In this document: positions 34,342-42,426 of the stretch, in pieces
How positions within the stretch are numbered: position 1 is the first letter of the stretch
Layout of the letters: each line of letters begins with the position of its first letter
Source of the DNA: Kribbella amoyensis
GTDB lineage: Bacteria; Actinomycetota; Actinomycetes; Propionibacteriales; Kribbellaceae
Assembly: GCF_007828865.1 (NCBI RefSeq)
Contig: NZ_VIVK01000001.1
Coordinates: 2,666,001-2,730,000, forward strand
Direction: 5' to 3'
Length of the DNA stretch: 64,000 nt
The notes under the pieces: model-generated
Databases searched by the model: none
What the model was told of the DNA's origin: nothing
Seen by the model: the letters and a program-made list of their open reading frames with translations, nothing else
Position numbers and translations under genes: made by a program

Positions 34342-35715
34342 CTAGTCCTCGTAGTCGTCGATCAGGGGGACGCGGACCTCGATGACCAGGCCGCCGCCGA
34401 TCGGGGGACGGGCGACGACGCGGCCGCCGACGCGGGCGGCTTCGGAACGCACGATGGCCAGGCCCAGACCGGTACCGGGCATCTCGCGGTGGTGGGCGCT
34501 GCGCCAGAAGCGCTCGCCCACCTTCTTCAGATCGCGGGAGCCCAGTCCGAGGCCGTGGTCGCGGACCGCCATCACGACCTCGGTCCCGTCCCGCAGGACC
34601 GAGACCTCGACCGGAGGCGCGCCGTACTTGGCCGCGTTGTCGAGCAGGACGTCGAGGATGTCGTCCACCTCGAGCTCGGGGGCGACCCCGCCGGGGACCA
34701 TCTCGCCGATGATCAGCTCCAGGTCGTCGGCCGCGTACACCGCCTTCCAGCCGACCAGGCGCTCCTTCACCGCCTGCGCCAGGTCGAGCGGTGCCTCGCT
34801 GCCCTCGGCCTCGATCCCCGGGCGGTCCGCGCCGGCGAGCCGGGAGAGCCGCTGGACGATCCGGCCGAGCCGGTCGATGTCGCTGAGCGCGAACCGGGCC
34901 GTCGGCGACAGCCGGGACAGCCCCTCGATGTGGATCCGGGCCGACGTCAGCGGGGTCCGGAGCTGGTGCGACGCGTCGGCGACGAACTCCCGCTCACGCT
35001 GCCGCGCCTGGTGCAGGCTGAGCGCCATCGAGTTGAAGCTGTCGCCGAGCCGGCGCAGCTCCGGCGCGCGGCCGTCGGTGGACACCCGGGTGTCCAGCGC
35101 GCCGCGGGTGATCTGGTGCGTCGCGTTGTCCAGGTCGTTCAGCGGCCGCAGTACCCAGCGGGTGATCGGCCGGACGATGCCGATGACGACGGCGCCGATC
35201 GCGATCAGCAGCCCGCCGACGAGCAGCAGCAGCCCGCGCTCGACCTGGTCGCGGCCCTTCTCGGTCGGTACCCGCAGCACCGCGGCGCCGAGCACGCGGC
35301 CGTTGTTGACGACCGGCCGTGCGACGACCATCTCACCGGAGCGCCACGGCCACAGCGCGGCCGGCTCGGCGGGCAGCCGGCCGGCCAGGGTGCTGTCCAG
35401 CGCGACCTTGAGGTCGGGCTCCTTCACGTCGACGCCGGACCGCGAGGTGGCGATCACCCGGCGGTCGACGTCGACGACGAAGACCGGGGTCGCGTAGAGC
35501 TGGTGGTACCGGACGGCGAGCTCGCGCAGGCTGGCGATGTCGCCGGACTGCAGCGGGGACTCGGCCATCGTGGCGAACCAGTCCGCGTCGTTGCTCCGGG
35601 ACAGGAACAGCGTGCGCGAGGTGCTGGTCGCGATGTAGTTGGCGAGCGGGACGGCGGCGACGACGGCCAGGATGATGACCATCGGGACGAGGGACTGCAG
35701 CAGGCGACGGCGCAA
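34342..35715 (-). CDS. Sensor histidine kinase
   Basis: 457 residues with TTG start 3 bp after the response-regulator stop, so the two are translationally coupled. It has an N-terminal membrane helix (residues about 8-27), an extracytoplasmic sensor of about 130 residues, a second helix (161-180), HAMP, the H-box FVADASHQLRTPLTS with phospho-acceptor His250, then the N-box LLDNAAKYG and GTGLGLAIV in the ATPase domain. The neighbouring TAXI-TRAP transporter suggests it senses a carboxylate, as in TctE/BctE-like pairs. Confidence 0.93.
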   Translation of the reverse strand: MRRRLLQSLVPMVIILAVVAAVPLANYIATSTSRTLFLSRSNDADWFATMAESPLQSGDIASLRELAVRYHQLYATPVFVVDVDRRVIATSRSGVDVKEPDLKVALDSTLAGRLPAEPAALWPWRSGEMVVARPVVNNGRVLGAAVLRVPTEKGRDQVERGLLLLVGGLLIAIGAVVIGIVRPITRWVLRPLNDLDNATHQITRGALDTRVSTDGRAPELRRLGDSFNSMALSLHQARQREREFVADASHQLRTPLTSARIHIEGLSRLSPTARFALSDIDRLGRIVQRLSRLAGADRPGIEAEGSEAPLDLAQAVKERLVGWKAVYAADDLELIIGEMVPGGVAPELEVDDILDVLLDNAAKYGAPPVEVSVLRDGTEVVMAVRDHGLGLGSRDLKKVGERFWRSAHHREMPGTGLGLAIVRSEAARVGGRVVARPPIGGGLVIEVRVPLIDDYED

Positions 35716-35718
35716 CGG

Positions 35719-36384
35719 TCAGTCCGAACCCAGGCGATAACCGACGCCCCGGATGGTCTGGACGAGTTCGGGCCGGCCGAGCTTGGCCCGCAGACTCGCG
35801 ACGTGCACGTCCATCGTGCGCGACGATGCCTCGAAGACGGACTGCCAGGCGTACAGCGCGACCTGTTCTCGCGGTACCACCCGGCCGTGGTGTGCGGCCA
35901 GCACAGCTAGCACGTCGAACTCCTTGCGGGTCAGGCTGATGGGCTTGTCCGCGACCTGGACGGTGCGGGCCTCGATGTCCACGGTCAGGTCGCCGACCGT
36001 CACCCGGGGGCGGGGCTGGAGCAGCCCGGTCCGGCGCAGTACCGCGTCGATCCGGGCGAGTAGTTCGGAGATGGCGAACGGCTTGACCACGTAGTCGTCG
36101 GCGCCGCTGCGCAGACCGCGGACCCGGTCGGCGGCCTCACCGCGCGCCGTCACCGCGATCACCGGCACGTCCGACACCGTCCGGATCTGCCGGCAGACGT
36201 TGATGCCGTCCCCGTCCGGCAGCCCGAGGTCCAGCAGGACCAGGTCGCCGGGGTCGGCGGCCAACGCGTCCGCGGCCGTCCGTACGTGGGTCACCATCAG
36301 CCCGTACCGGCGCAACGCAGGTATCAGAGCGTTGGCGATATCGAGATCGTCTTCGACCAACAGAATCCTGACCGCGCCGCTCAT
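35719..36384 (-). CDS. OmpR/PhoB-family response regulator
   Basis: 221 residues. Receiver domain: acidic pair at 11-13 (VEDDLD), phospho-acceptor Asp52 (LVLLDLGLPDGDG), and Lys101 (VVKPF). A winged-helix output domain covers residues about 125-220 (ISLTRKEFDVLAVLAAHHGRVVPREQV, ASSRTMDVHVASLRAKL). It is divergent from the TRAP permease (117-bp gap with a palindrome), so it is the likely regulator of the transporter. Confidence 0.95.
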   Translation of the reverse strand: MSGAVRILLVEDDLDIANALIPALRRYGLMVTHVRTAADALAADPGDLVLLDLGLPDGDGINVCRQIRTVSDVPVIAVTARGEAADRVRGLRSGADDYVVKPFAISELLARIDAVLRRTGLLQPRPRVTVGDLTVDIEARTVQVADKPISLTRKEFDVLAVLAAHHGRVVPREQVALYAWQSVFEASSRTMDVHVASLRAKLGRPELVQTIRGVGYRLGSD

Positions 36385-36411
36385 GCCGTGATCGTAGGGC
36401 AGGAGACGTTC

Positions 36412-36424
36412 ATCTGTGTCAGAT
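36412..36424. promoter_or_regulatory. Possible response-regulator site in divergent gap
   Basis: ATCTG-TGT-CAGAT, a perfect 5-bp inverted repeat, with an adjacent AT-rich stretch, between the response regulator and the TRAP permease. OmpR-type regulators more often use direct repeats, so this is tentative. Confidence 0.3.
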
Positions 36425-36501
36425 CTTGGTAAAGACGTAATCACGCGACTCCAGGCCGTGGTCGCCCACACTAGCCTTCGAGCACAGGAGGACACCGCTT
36501 C

Positions 36502-38529
36502 ATGACTGTCGGTATTGGTACCGGGGCGGGCCCCGCTGCGCCGTCCGAATCCGAACTGGCCGAGTACGAGCAGGAAAAGCCGGCTCGGCGGCTCCGCCCT
36601 GCCCTGGACCAGGCGATCTCGATCTGGTGCGCGGTGGTCAGCGTCGGCGTCCTCGCGCAGGTCTTCTTCCCGTTGTCGGCCGGCACCCAGTTCTACTTGG
36701 TGATCTTTCTCGCAGCCGTCCTTCCGATCACGCTTCTGTGCTATCGGGGCGGCAAGCTGCCCGCGTTCCTGAACCCGTTCAAGCGGGCCCGGACGCACGA
36801 CGACCCGAGCGTCTTCGACTGGGTCCTCGCGGTCGCCGCGTTGCTGGTCTGTCTCTACCCGCTGCGCGACTTCGACGGCTTCCTCGAGCGACGGCAGGCG
36901 CCGACGGCGATGGACGTCCTGGTCGGCGCGATCCTCCTCGTCCTGCTGCTGGAGGCCTGCCGGCGAACCACGGGCTGGGTCCTGCCGGTGGTCAGCCTGG
37001 TCTTCATCGCCTACGCGTACTACGGCGGCTACCTGCCGTACCAGTGGTCGCTGGCGCACCAGGGCTTCAACTTCGACGCGATCGTCGCGCAGTTCACGAT
37101 GGGCACGGCCGGGTTCTACGGAACGCCGCTGAGCGTGGCCGCCAGTTACATCGTGCTCTTCACCATCTACGGTGCGGTGCTCGACTACTCGGGCGCCGGC
37201 AAGTTCTTCATCGATCTGTCGTTCGCCGCCTTCAAGCGCAGCCGGACCGCGCCGGGCCGCACGGTCACCCTGGCCGGCTTCCTGCTCGGCAGCGTGTCCG
37301 GTTCGGGCACAGCGACCGCGGTGTCACTGGGGACCGTGTCGTGGCCGATCCTGCGGCGCGCCGGCTACCCGGCCGAACCAGCCGGCGGCATGCTCGCCGC
37401 CGCGGGTATCGGCGCGATCCTGTCGCCGCCGACCCTGGGCGCGGCCGCGTTCATCATCGCCGAGTTCCTGCAGGTCTCGTACCTGACCGTGCTCGGCTAC
37501 GCGGTGATCCCGACGATCCTGTACTACCTGGGCATCCTGCTCGCGATCGAGATGGACGCCCGGCGGCACGGGACGACGTCCGCCGAGACGTCCACGCAGT
37601 CGGCCCGCAAGCTGCTGCTGCGGTTCAGCTACCACTTCCTGTCGCTGTTCGTGATCATCGCGTTCATGGCGGTGGACGTGCCGCCGTTCAAGGCCGTCGT
37701 GTACGCGGTGATCATCCAGTTCGCGCTGTCGTTCCTGGACAAGGAGCATCGGCTGACCGCGGGGCCGCTGTTCAAAGCGCTTGCCCAGGGCACCCGTTCG
37801 GTGCTGCCGGTGGCGGCGACCTGCGCGACCGCGGGCGTCATCGTCGCGGTGACCACGCAGACCGGGCTCGGGCTCAACCTGGCCGAGATCATCGTGGACG
37901 CCGGCCACGGCCTGACCGACAACGCCACCGTGGTGCTGATCCTGACCGTGGTGCTGTCGGCGATCGCGGTGCTGATCCTCGGGCTAGCGGTGCCGGTGAC
38001 CGCGTCGTTCATCATCGCGGCCGTGATCATCGCCCCGGCCCTGGTACAACTCGGGGTCACCCAGCCCGAGGCGTACATGTTCATCTTCTACTACGCGGTG
38101 CTGTCCGAGGTGTCGCCGCCGACCGCGCTGGCCGCCGTCGCGACGTCCGCGATCACCGGTGGCCGGACGATGGCGACGATGTGGCAGGCGTGGAAGTACA
38201 CGCTGCCCGCGTTCCTGGTGCCGTTCGCTTTCGTGCTGACCGACAACGGTTCGCACCTGCTCGGTCAGGGAAGCCTGGTCGGCATGCTGTGGACGTTGCT
38301 GGTGTCGATGTTCGCGGTCGCCGCGCTGGCCGTGGTGACCGGTGGCTGGATCGCGATCGGGACCAGCTGGGTCGAGCGTGCCCTCTGCGTTCCGGCCGCG
38401 TTGCTGCTGCTTTACCTCGCGCCCGTAACCATCGCGGCCGGAATCGGTTTGCTAGTCGTTGCCGTCGTCATCAATCTGGTCCGGCGGCAGCGCCAGGCCG
38501 CCGCCGTAGAGGAAGGAACCCTCACCTGA
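36502..38529 (+). CDS. TRAP transporter fused permease (4TM-12TM), TAXI type
   Basis: 675 residues, highly hydrophobic, about 16 or more membrane segments. TRAP systems drive uptake of carboxylates with Na+ or H+ gradients; in TAXI systems the small and large membrane subunits are fused. GFLLGSVSGSGTATAVSLGTVSWPILRRAGYP and AAAGIGAILSPPTLGAAAFIIAEF are the conserved large-subunit scoop regions, repeated later as ALAAVATSAITGG. AGGAGG precedes ATG 36502. The stop overlaps the start of the TAXI binding protein (TGATG). Confidence 0.94.
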   Translation: MTVGIGTGAGPAAPSESELAEYEQEKPARRLRPALDQAISIWCAVVSVGVLAQVFFPLSAGTQFYLVIFLAAVLPITLLCYRGGKLPAFLNPFKRARTHDDPSVFDWVLAVAALLVCLYPLRDFDGFLERRQAPTAMDVLVGAILLVLLLEACRRTTGWVLPVVSLVFIAYAYYGGYLPYQWSLAHQGFNFDAIVAQFTMGTAGFYGTPLSVAASYIVLFTIYGAVLDYSGAGKFFIDLSFAAFKRSRTAPGRTVTLAGFLLGSVSGSGTATAVSLGTVSWPILRRAGYPAEPAGGMLAAAGIGAILSPPTLGAAAFIIAEFLQVSYLTVLGYAVIPTILYYLGILLAIEMDARRHGTTSAETSTQSARKLLLRFSYHFLSLFVIIAFMAVDVPPFKAVVYAVIIQFALSFLDKEHRLTAGPLFKALAQGTRSVLPVAATCATAGVIVAVTTQTGLGLNLAEIIVDAGHGLTDNATVVLILTVVLSAIAVLILGLAVPVTASFIIAAVIIAPALVQLGVTQPEAYMFIFYYAVLSEVSPPTALAAVATSAITGGRTMATMWQAWKYTLPAFLVPFAFVLTDNGSHLLGQGSLVGMLWTLLVSMFAVAALAVVTGGWIAIGTSWVERALCVPAALLLLYLAPVTIAAGIGLLVVAVVINLVRRQRQAAAVEEGTLT

Positions 38530-39509
38530 TGAGAACCCGTCGCCTCCCCGCCGCTGTGGTCGCGATCGCCGCCGCCTGCTCCCTGGTCGCCTGCGGTGGC
38601 CAGCGCGAACCCGACGCCGGCGGTGCCGGTACCGAAGGTGGCCGGCTCACCATCGCCACCGGCAACACCACCGGCGTGTACTACCAGCTCGGTGGCGCGA
38701 TGGCGAAGGTGATCTCCGACAAGGTCGAGGGGTACCGGGCCACCGCGAGCGAGACCGGCGCCTCGGTGCAGAACGTGCAGGGCCTGGTGGCCGGCAACTA
38801 CGACGTGGCGTTCTCGCTCGGCGACACCGCGACCGACGCGGTGAAGGGCCAGAACAGCTTCCAGCAGCCGCAGGACGTGGTCGCGCTGACCCGGCTGTAC
38901 CCGAACTACACCCAGGTCGCGGTCCGCGCCTCGGCCGGGATCACCAAGATCGCCGACCTGAAGGGCAAGCGGGTCTCCACCGGCTCGCCGAACTCCGGCA
39001 CCGAGGTGATCGCGCGCCGGCTGCTCACCGCGGCCGGCCTCGACCCGGCCCGCGACATCACCGCGCAGCGGCTCGGTCTGCCCGAGTCGGTGGACGCGAT
39101 GAAGAGCGGCTCGATCGACGCGCTGGTCTGGTCCGGCGGTATCCCGACCGGTGGGATCACCGACCTGACCACGAGCCTGGGCAAGGACGTCAAGCTGATC
39201 CCGATCACCGACCTGCTGCCCGCGCTGCAGTCGAAGTACGGCACGATCTACCAGGAGGGCACGATCCCGGCCGCGGCGTACAAGCAGCCGGCCGACGTGG
39301 CGACCATCATCGTCCCGAACGTGCTGCTGGTCCGGAAGAACATGCCCGACGAGCTGGCCGAGAAGCTGACCAAGGTGATTTACGAGAACAAGGACGCGCT
39401 GGTCCAGGTGAACGCGGCCGCCAAGGACATCACCCTGGAGACCGCGGCCCAGACCGACCCGGTGCCGCTGCACCCCGGCTCGAAGAAGGCGATCGACTCG
39501 CTCAAGTAA
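38529..39509 (+). CDS. TAXI family TRAP solute-binding lipoprotein
   Basis: 326 residues. A Sec signal with lipobox ends at Cys22 (SLVACGG). Family motifs: LTIATGNTTGVYYQLGGAMAKVI, ETGASVQNVQGLVAGNYDVAFSLGD, KRVSTGSPNSGTEVIARRLL, IDALVWSGGIPTGGI. It delivers substrate to the fused permease, to which it is coupled by a TGATG overlap. Substrates of TAXI systems are dicarboxylates or amino acids such as glutamate; the one here is not predictable. An unusual hairpin array follows the stop. Confidence 0.94.
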   Translation: MRTRRLPAAVVAIAAACSLVACGGQREPDAGGAGTEGGRLTIATGNTTGVYYQLGGAMAKVISDKVEGYRATASETGASVQNVQGLVAGNYDVAFSLGDTATDAVKGQNSFQQPQDVVALTRLYPNYTQVAVRASAGITKIADLKGKRVSTGSPNSGTEVIARRLLTAAGLDPARDITAQRLGLPESVDAMKSGSIDALVWSGGIPTGGITDLTTSLGKDVKLIPITDLLPALQSKYGTIYQEGTIPAAAYKQPADVATIIVPNVLLVRKNMPDELAEKLTKVIYENKDALVQVNAAAKDITLETAAQTDPVPLHPGSKKAIDSLK

Positions 39510-39522
39510 CCCCCTGGATTCG

Positions 39523-39678
39523 TCCTCCTCCGCACACCAGGCGCAGCGGGGGAGGGCGATAGGGTCCCATCTCCGCCGTTAGGCGCAGCGGAGACGGGAA
39601 CCGCTCCCACCTCCGCACAACAGGCGCAGCGGAGGCGGGTACCACCCCTCTTCCACCACCAGGCGCAGTGGGAGAGGG
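39523..39678. repeat. Array of four tandem hairpins with constant loop and covarying stems
   Basis: Four units at 42-, 41- and 39-bp spacing. Each has 11-bp arms around an 11-12-nt loop ending AGGCGCA. Arms: 39523-39533/39546-39556; 39566-39576/39588-39598; 39606-39616/39629-39639; 39646-39656/39668-39678. The stem sequence changes in both arms together (CTCCGC/GCGGAG in units 2-3, TTCCAC/GTGGGA in unit 4), while the loop stays. It fills the convergent gap between the TAXI gene and the 39762 gene. A perfect 18-bp palindrome follows at 39679-39696. Confidence 0.8.
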
Positions 39679-39696
39679 ACGGCCGGGCCCGGCCGT
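39679..39696. terminator. GC-rich 18-bp perfect palindrome
   Basis: ACGGCCGGGCCCGGCCGT directly abuts the fourth hairpin unit. It could act as part of a bidirectional terminator between the convergent genes. Confidence 0.4.
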
Positions 39697-39761
39697 CGGA
39701 GGCATCCGGCGGTTCCGGGCCCGGCCTTCGTTCTGCGCCGGGGCGCCGGAGACGCCTTCGT

Positions 39762-40439
39762 CTAGTCCGCGGTGCCGGTCCGGTCGGGCGGCGGTTCGGG
39801 GCCGTTGGGCATCGGTGTGCCGCGGAGGTAGTGGGAGAGCGCGGAGTCGCGTTTGGGGTGGACGTGGTACCGCGTCGGGACCACGCGGCCCTCGGCGCTG
39901 TCCCAGGCCGTGTCGGCGAGGCGCCACATCTTGTGCGCGAGCCGGCCGGTCATCCCGGTGTGCGGCGAGAACGGATGCGCCCGGGTCGGCGCGACCTCCT
40001 CGGCGCTGAGCAGTTCCTCGGTGAGCACGCTGACGTGCTGGCTGTCGAGCTGTTCCCCGAGTTTCCGGCCGCACTCCGCCTCGAGCGTCTCGTGCTCGTC
40101 GAGCAGCCGGTCGATCACCTGCCACACCTCGTCCTGGGTCAGGTGCAGGACCCGGCTGTCGCCGTACTGCCGGGCCTTGAGGAACCGGAGCGAGCGCTCC
40201 AGCTGTTTCGCGTTGCCGACGTACGTCGCGACCAGGTTCCGTCCGTCCGGCAAGCGGCGGACGTGCGGCAGCAGGACGTCCTCCGCCGCGGCCAGGTGTT
40301 GCGCGGCGATGGCGTAGAACCAGTCGGTCTCGTGCCGGCGATCCGGCCGGGAGGCCTCCGGCTGATGTGCCGGCTCGGCCAGTTCCCGGATCCGCTGGTG
40401 CTCGTAGCCGAGCGCCAGTTCGAGCGTCGAAGCGGTCAT
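39762..40439 (-). CDS. Hypothetical helical protein (hemerythrin-like character)
   Basis: 225 residues, starting at ATG 40439 with GGAGG 7 bp upstream. It is predicted helical, with scattered His and Glu in helices (LALGYEHQRIREL, AAQHLAAAEDVLLPHVRRL, LLDEHETLEAECGRKL) in the manner of HHE/hemerythrin-type bundles. The C-terminal third has an SPHTGMTGRLAHKMWRLADTAWDSAEGRVVPTRYHVHPKRD region I do not recognise. The assignment is tentative. Confidence 0.55.
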   Translation of the reverse strand: MTASTLELALGYEHQRIRELAEPAHQPEASRPDRRHETDWFYAIAAQHLAAAEDVLLPHVRRLPDGRNLVATYVGNAKQLERSLRFLKARQYGDSRVLHLTQDEVWQVIDRLLDEHETLEAECGRKLGEQLDSQHVSVLTEELLSAEEVAPTRAHPFSPHTGMTGRLAHKMWRLADTAWDSAEGRVVPTRYHVHPKRDSALSHYLRGTPMPNGPEPPPDRTGTAD

Positions 40440-40565
40440 CGCAACCACCTCCAGAGGGGTTGCTTCCAGGTTGCGCCTCTCCCCGGTACCCAGGCAACCG
40501 CTTCGGCACGCGCCGTAGTCGCGGGCCGGGCCTCACACATCTCGGCGTGGGCGCGTTCCATCGGC

Positions 40566-41240
40566 ATGAAGCGTGTGGTGGAACCCAAGGTCCTGTACTT
40601 CGGTACCCCGGTGGTACTGATCAGCTCCCGCAACCCCGACGGCAGTACGAACCTCGGCCCGATGTCGTCCGCTTGGTGGCTGGACCGCAGCGCGATGCTC
40701 GGGATGAGCCGGGGGTCGCAGACGGTGCGCAACCTGACCGAGCGGCCGGAGTGCATCCTCAACCTGGTCGATCCCGCGATGGTCGAGGCGCTGGACCGGA
40801 TCGCGCTGCTGACCGGGGCGACCGAGTTCTCGGAGGCGAAGCGGCGCCGCGGCTACCGGTACGAGCCGGACAAGTTCGCCGCCGGTGGGCTGACCCGCGA
40901 ACCCGGTGGCCTGGTGGACGTCGACGCGGTGGCGGAGTGCCCGATCAGCCTGGAGGGCCGGATCGTCGCCATCCACACGATCGGCGGACCGAACTCGGCC
41001 CTGCGCGCGCTGGAGATGAAGGTCGAGCAGGTCTCGGTCCGCGAGGACCTGCTGATGGAGCAGCACGAGAACTACATCGACCCGCTCCGCTGGGACCCGT
41101 TGATCATGAAGTTCACCGAGTACTTCGCCGGTGGCCGGCCCGCCTACCCGTCGTCGCTGGCGCAGGGCTGGAGCATGCCGCCGATGCCCATGCCCGCCAC
41201 GCTCACCGAGCAGGCGACGCTCACCGAGCAGGTGAGCTGA
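40566..41240 (+). CDS. Flavin reductase-like domain protein (FMN-binding split barrel)
   Basis: 224 residues. VLYFGTPVVLISSRNPDGSTNLGPMSSAWWLD and NLTERPECILNLVD are the FMN-binding split-barrel features of the flavin reductase-like family. YRYEPDKFAAGGLT is typical of a subgroup of about 220 residues. The C-terminus has a short repeat (ATLTEQ twice, encoded by a direct repeat). It probably uses FMN; the substrate is unknown. A hairpin between it and the convergent AKR gene terminates both. Confidence 0.83.
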   Translation: MKRVVEPKVLYFGTPVVLISSRNPDGSTNLGPMSSAWWLDRSAMLGMSRGSQTVRNLTERPECILNLVDPAMVEALDRIALLTGATEFSEAKRRRGYRYEPDKFAAGGLTREPGGLVDVDAVAECPISLEGRIVAIHTIGGPNSALRALEMKVEQVSVREDLLMEQHENYIDPLRWDPLIMKFTEYFAGGRPAYPSSLAQGWSMPPMPMPATLTEQATLTEQVS

Positions 41241-41254
41241 GCGAGGACCCGGTA

Positions 41255-41291
41255 CGGCCAGGCGCGCGGGATCTGCTCGCGCGCCTGGCCG
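41255..41291. terminator. Bidirectional hairpin terminator
   Basis: CGGCCAGGCGCGCG (41255-41268) and its exact reverse complement (41278-41291): a 14-bp perfect stem, 9-nt loop, in the 56-bp gap between two convergent genes. Confidence 0.8.
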
Positions 41292-41296
41292 GGGGA

Positions 41297-42331
41297 TCAG
41301 CTGTCCGAGCTCTTCTTCCAGAGGTTGATGCCCGCCTCGACCGCGTCGGCGTCGATGGCGTCCAGCTCCTCGGTGCTGAAGCCGAGCTTCTTCACCGCGG
41401 CCAGGTTGTCCTCCAGCTGGGCGACGCTGGACGCGCCGATCAGCGCGCTGGTGACCCGGTCGTCGCGCAGGGTCCACGCCAGCGCCAGCTGCGCGATCGA
41501 CTGACCGCGCTCCTTGGCGATCTCACCGAGCGCGCGGACGTGCTTCAGCGTCTCGTCGGTCAGGGTGTCCGGGTTCAGCGACTTGCCCTGCGACGCCCGC
41601 GAACCCTCCGGCACACCGTTCAGGTACCGGTCGGTCAGCATGCCCTGGGCGAGCGGGGAGAACGCGATCACGCCGACCCCGAGCTCACCGACGGCGTCGA
41701 GCAGGTCCTCCTCGATCCACCGGTTCAGCATCGAGTACGACGGCTGGTGGATGAGCAGCGGCGTGCCGAGCTCCTGCAGGATGCGGGCCGCCTCGCGGGT
41801 CCGGTCCGCGGAGTACGAGGAGATGCCGGCGTACAGCGCCTTGCCGGACCGGACGGCGGCGTCGAGCGCGCCCATCGTCTCCTCCAGCGGCGTGTCCGGG
41901 TCGAACCGGTGCGAGTAGAAGATGTCGACGTAGTCCAGCCCCATCCGGGACAGCGACTGGTCGAGCGAGGCGAGCAGGTACTTGCGAGACCCGCCACCCT
42001 GCCCGTACGGCCCCGGCCACATGTCGTAGCCGGCCTTGGTCGAGATGATCAGCTCGTCCCGGTACGGCTTGAAGTCCCGCGCGAAGTGGGTGCCGAAGTT
42101 GGTCTCCGCCGAGCCGTACGGCGGGCCGTAGTTGTTCGCCAGGTCGAAGTGGGTGACACCGAGGTCGAACGCCCGCCGCAGGATGTCCCGCTGGGTCGCG
42201 AACGGCTTGTCGTCGCCGAAGTTGTGCCACAGGCCGAGCGAGATCGCCGGCAGCTGCAGTCCGCTGCGGCCGGTTCGCCGGTAGGCCATCTGGTCGTCGT
42301 ACCGCTCCTGAGCAGCTACGTAGTCAGTCAC
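41297..42331 (-). CDS. Aldo/keto reductase, YghZ/L-glyceraldehyde-3-phosphate reductase type
   Basis: 344 residues. The catalytic set is visible: Asp and Tyr in THFDLANNYGPPYGSAE, Lys in IISTKAGYDMWPGPYG, and His in YVDIFYSHRFDPDTPLEETM. The GPYGQGGGSRKYL loop is typical of the YghZ/Kv-beta-like branch acting on methylglyoxal or glyceraldehyde-3-P. GTG 42331 follows GAGG. Confidence 0.92.
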   Translation of the reverse strand: MTDYVAAQERYDDQMAYRRTGRSGLQLPAISLGLWHNFGDDKPFATQRDILRRAFDLGVTHFDLANNYGPPYGSAETNFGTHFARDFKPYRDELIISTKAGYDMWPGPYGQGGGSRKYLLASLDQSLSRMGLDYVDIFYSHRFDPDTPLEETMGALDAAVRSGKALYAGISSYSADRTREAARILQELGTPLLIHQPSYSMLNRWIEEDLLDAVGELGVGVIAFSPLAQGMLTDRYLNGVPEGSRASQGKSLNPDTLTDETLKHVRALGEIAKERGQSIAQLALAWTLRDDRVTSALIGASSVAQLEDNLAAVKKLGFSTEELDAIDADAVEAGINLWKKSSDS

Positions 42332-42426
42332 GGAACCTCAGTCTGCCTCATGACAGGACAAGTCCGCGAACCCTTGTTTTATGGCAGAAACCCGGTCGAT
42401 CAGTGCCAGCAACTCACCTTCTTGAT

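Noticed and set aside
39523..39678. Hairpin array as a CRISPR or type III toxin-antitoxin RNA
   Set aside because: Units are not identical, spacers are absent, and neither flanking gene resembles Cas or a ToxN-type toxin.
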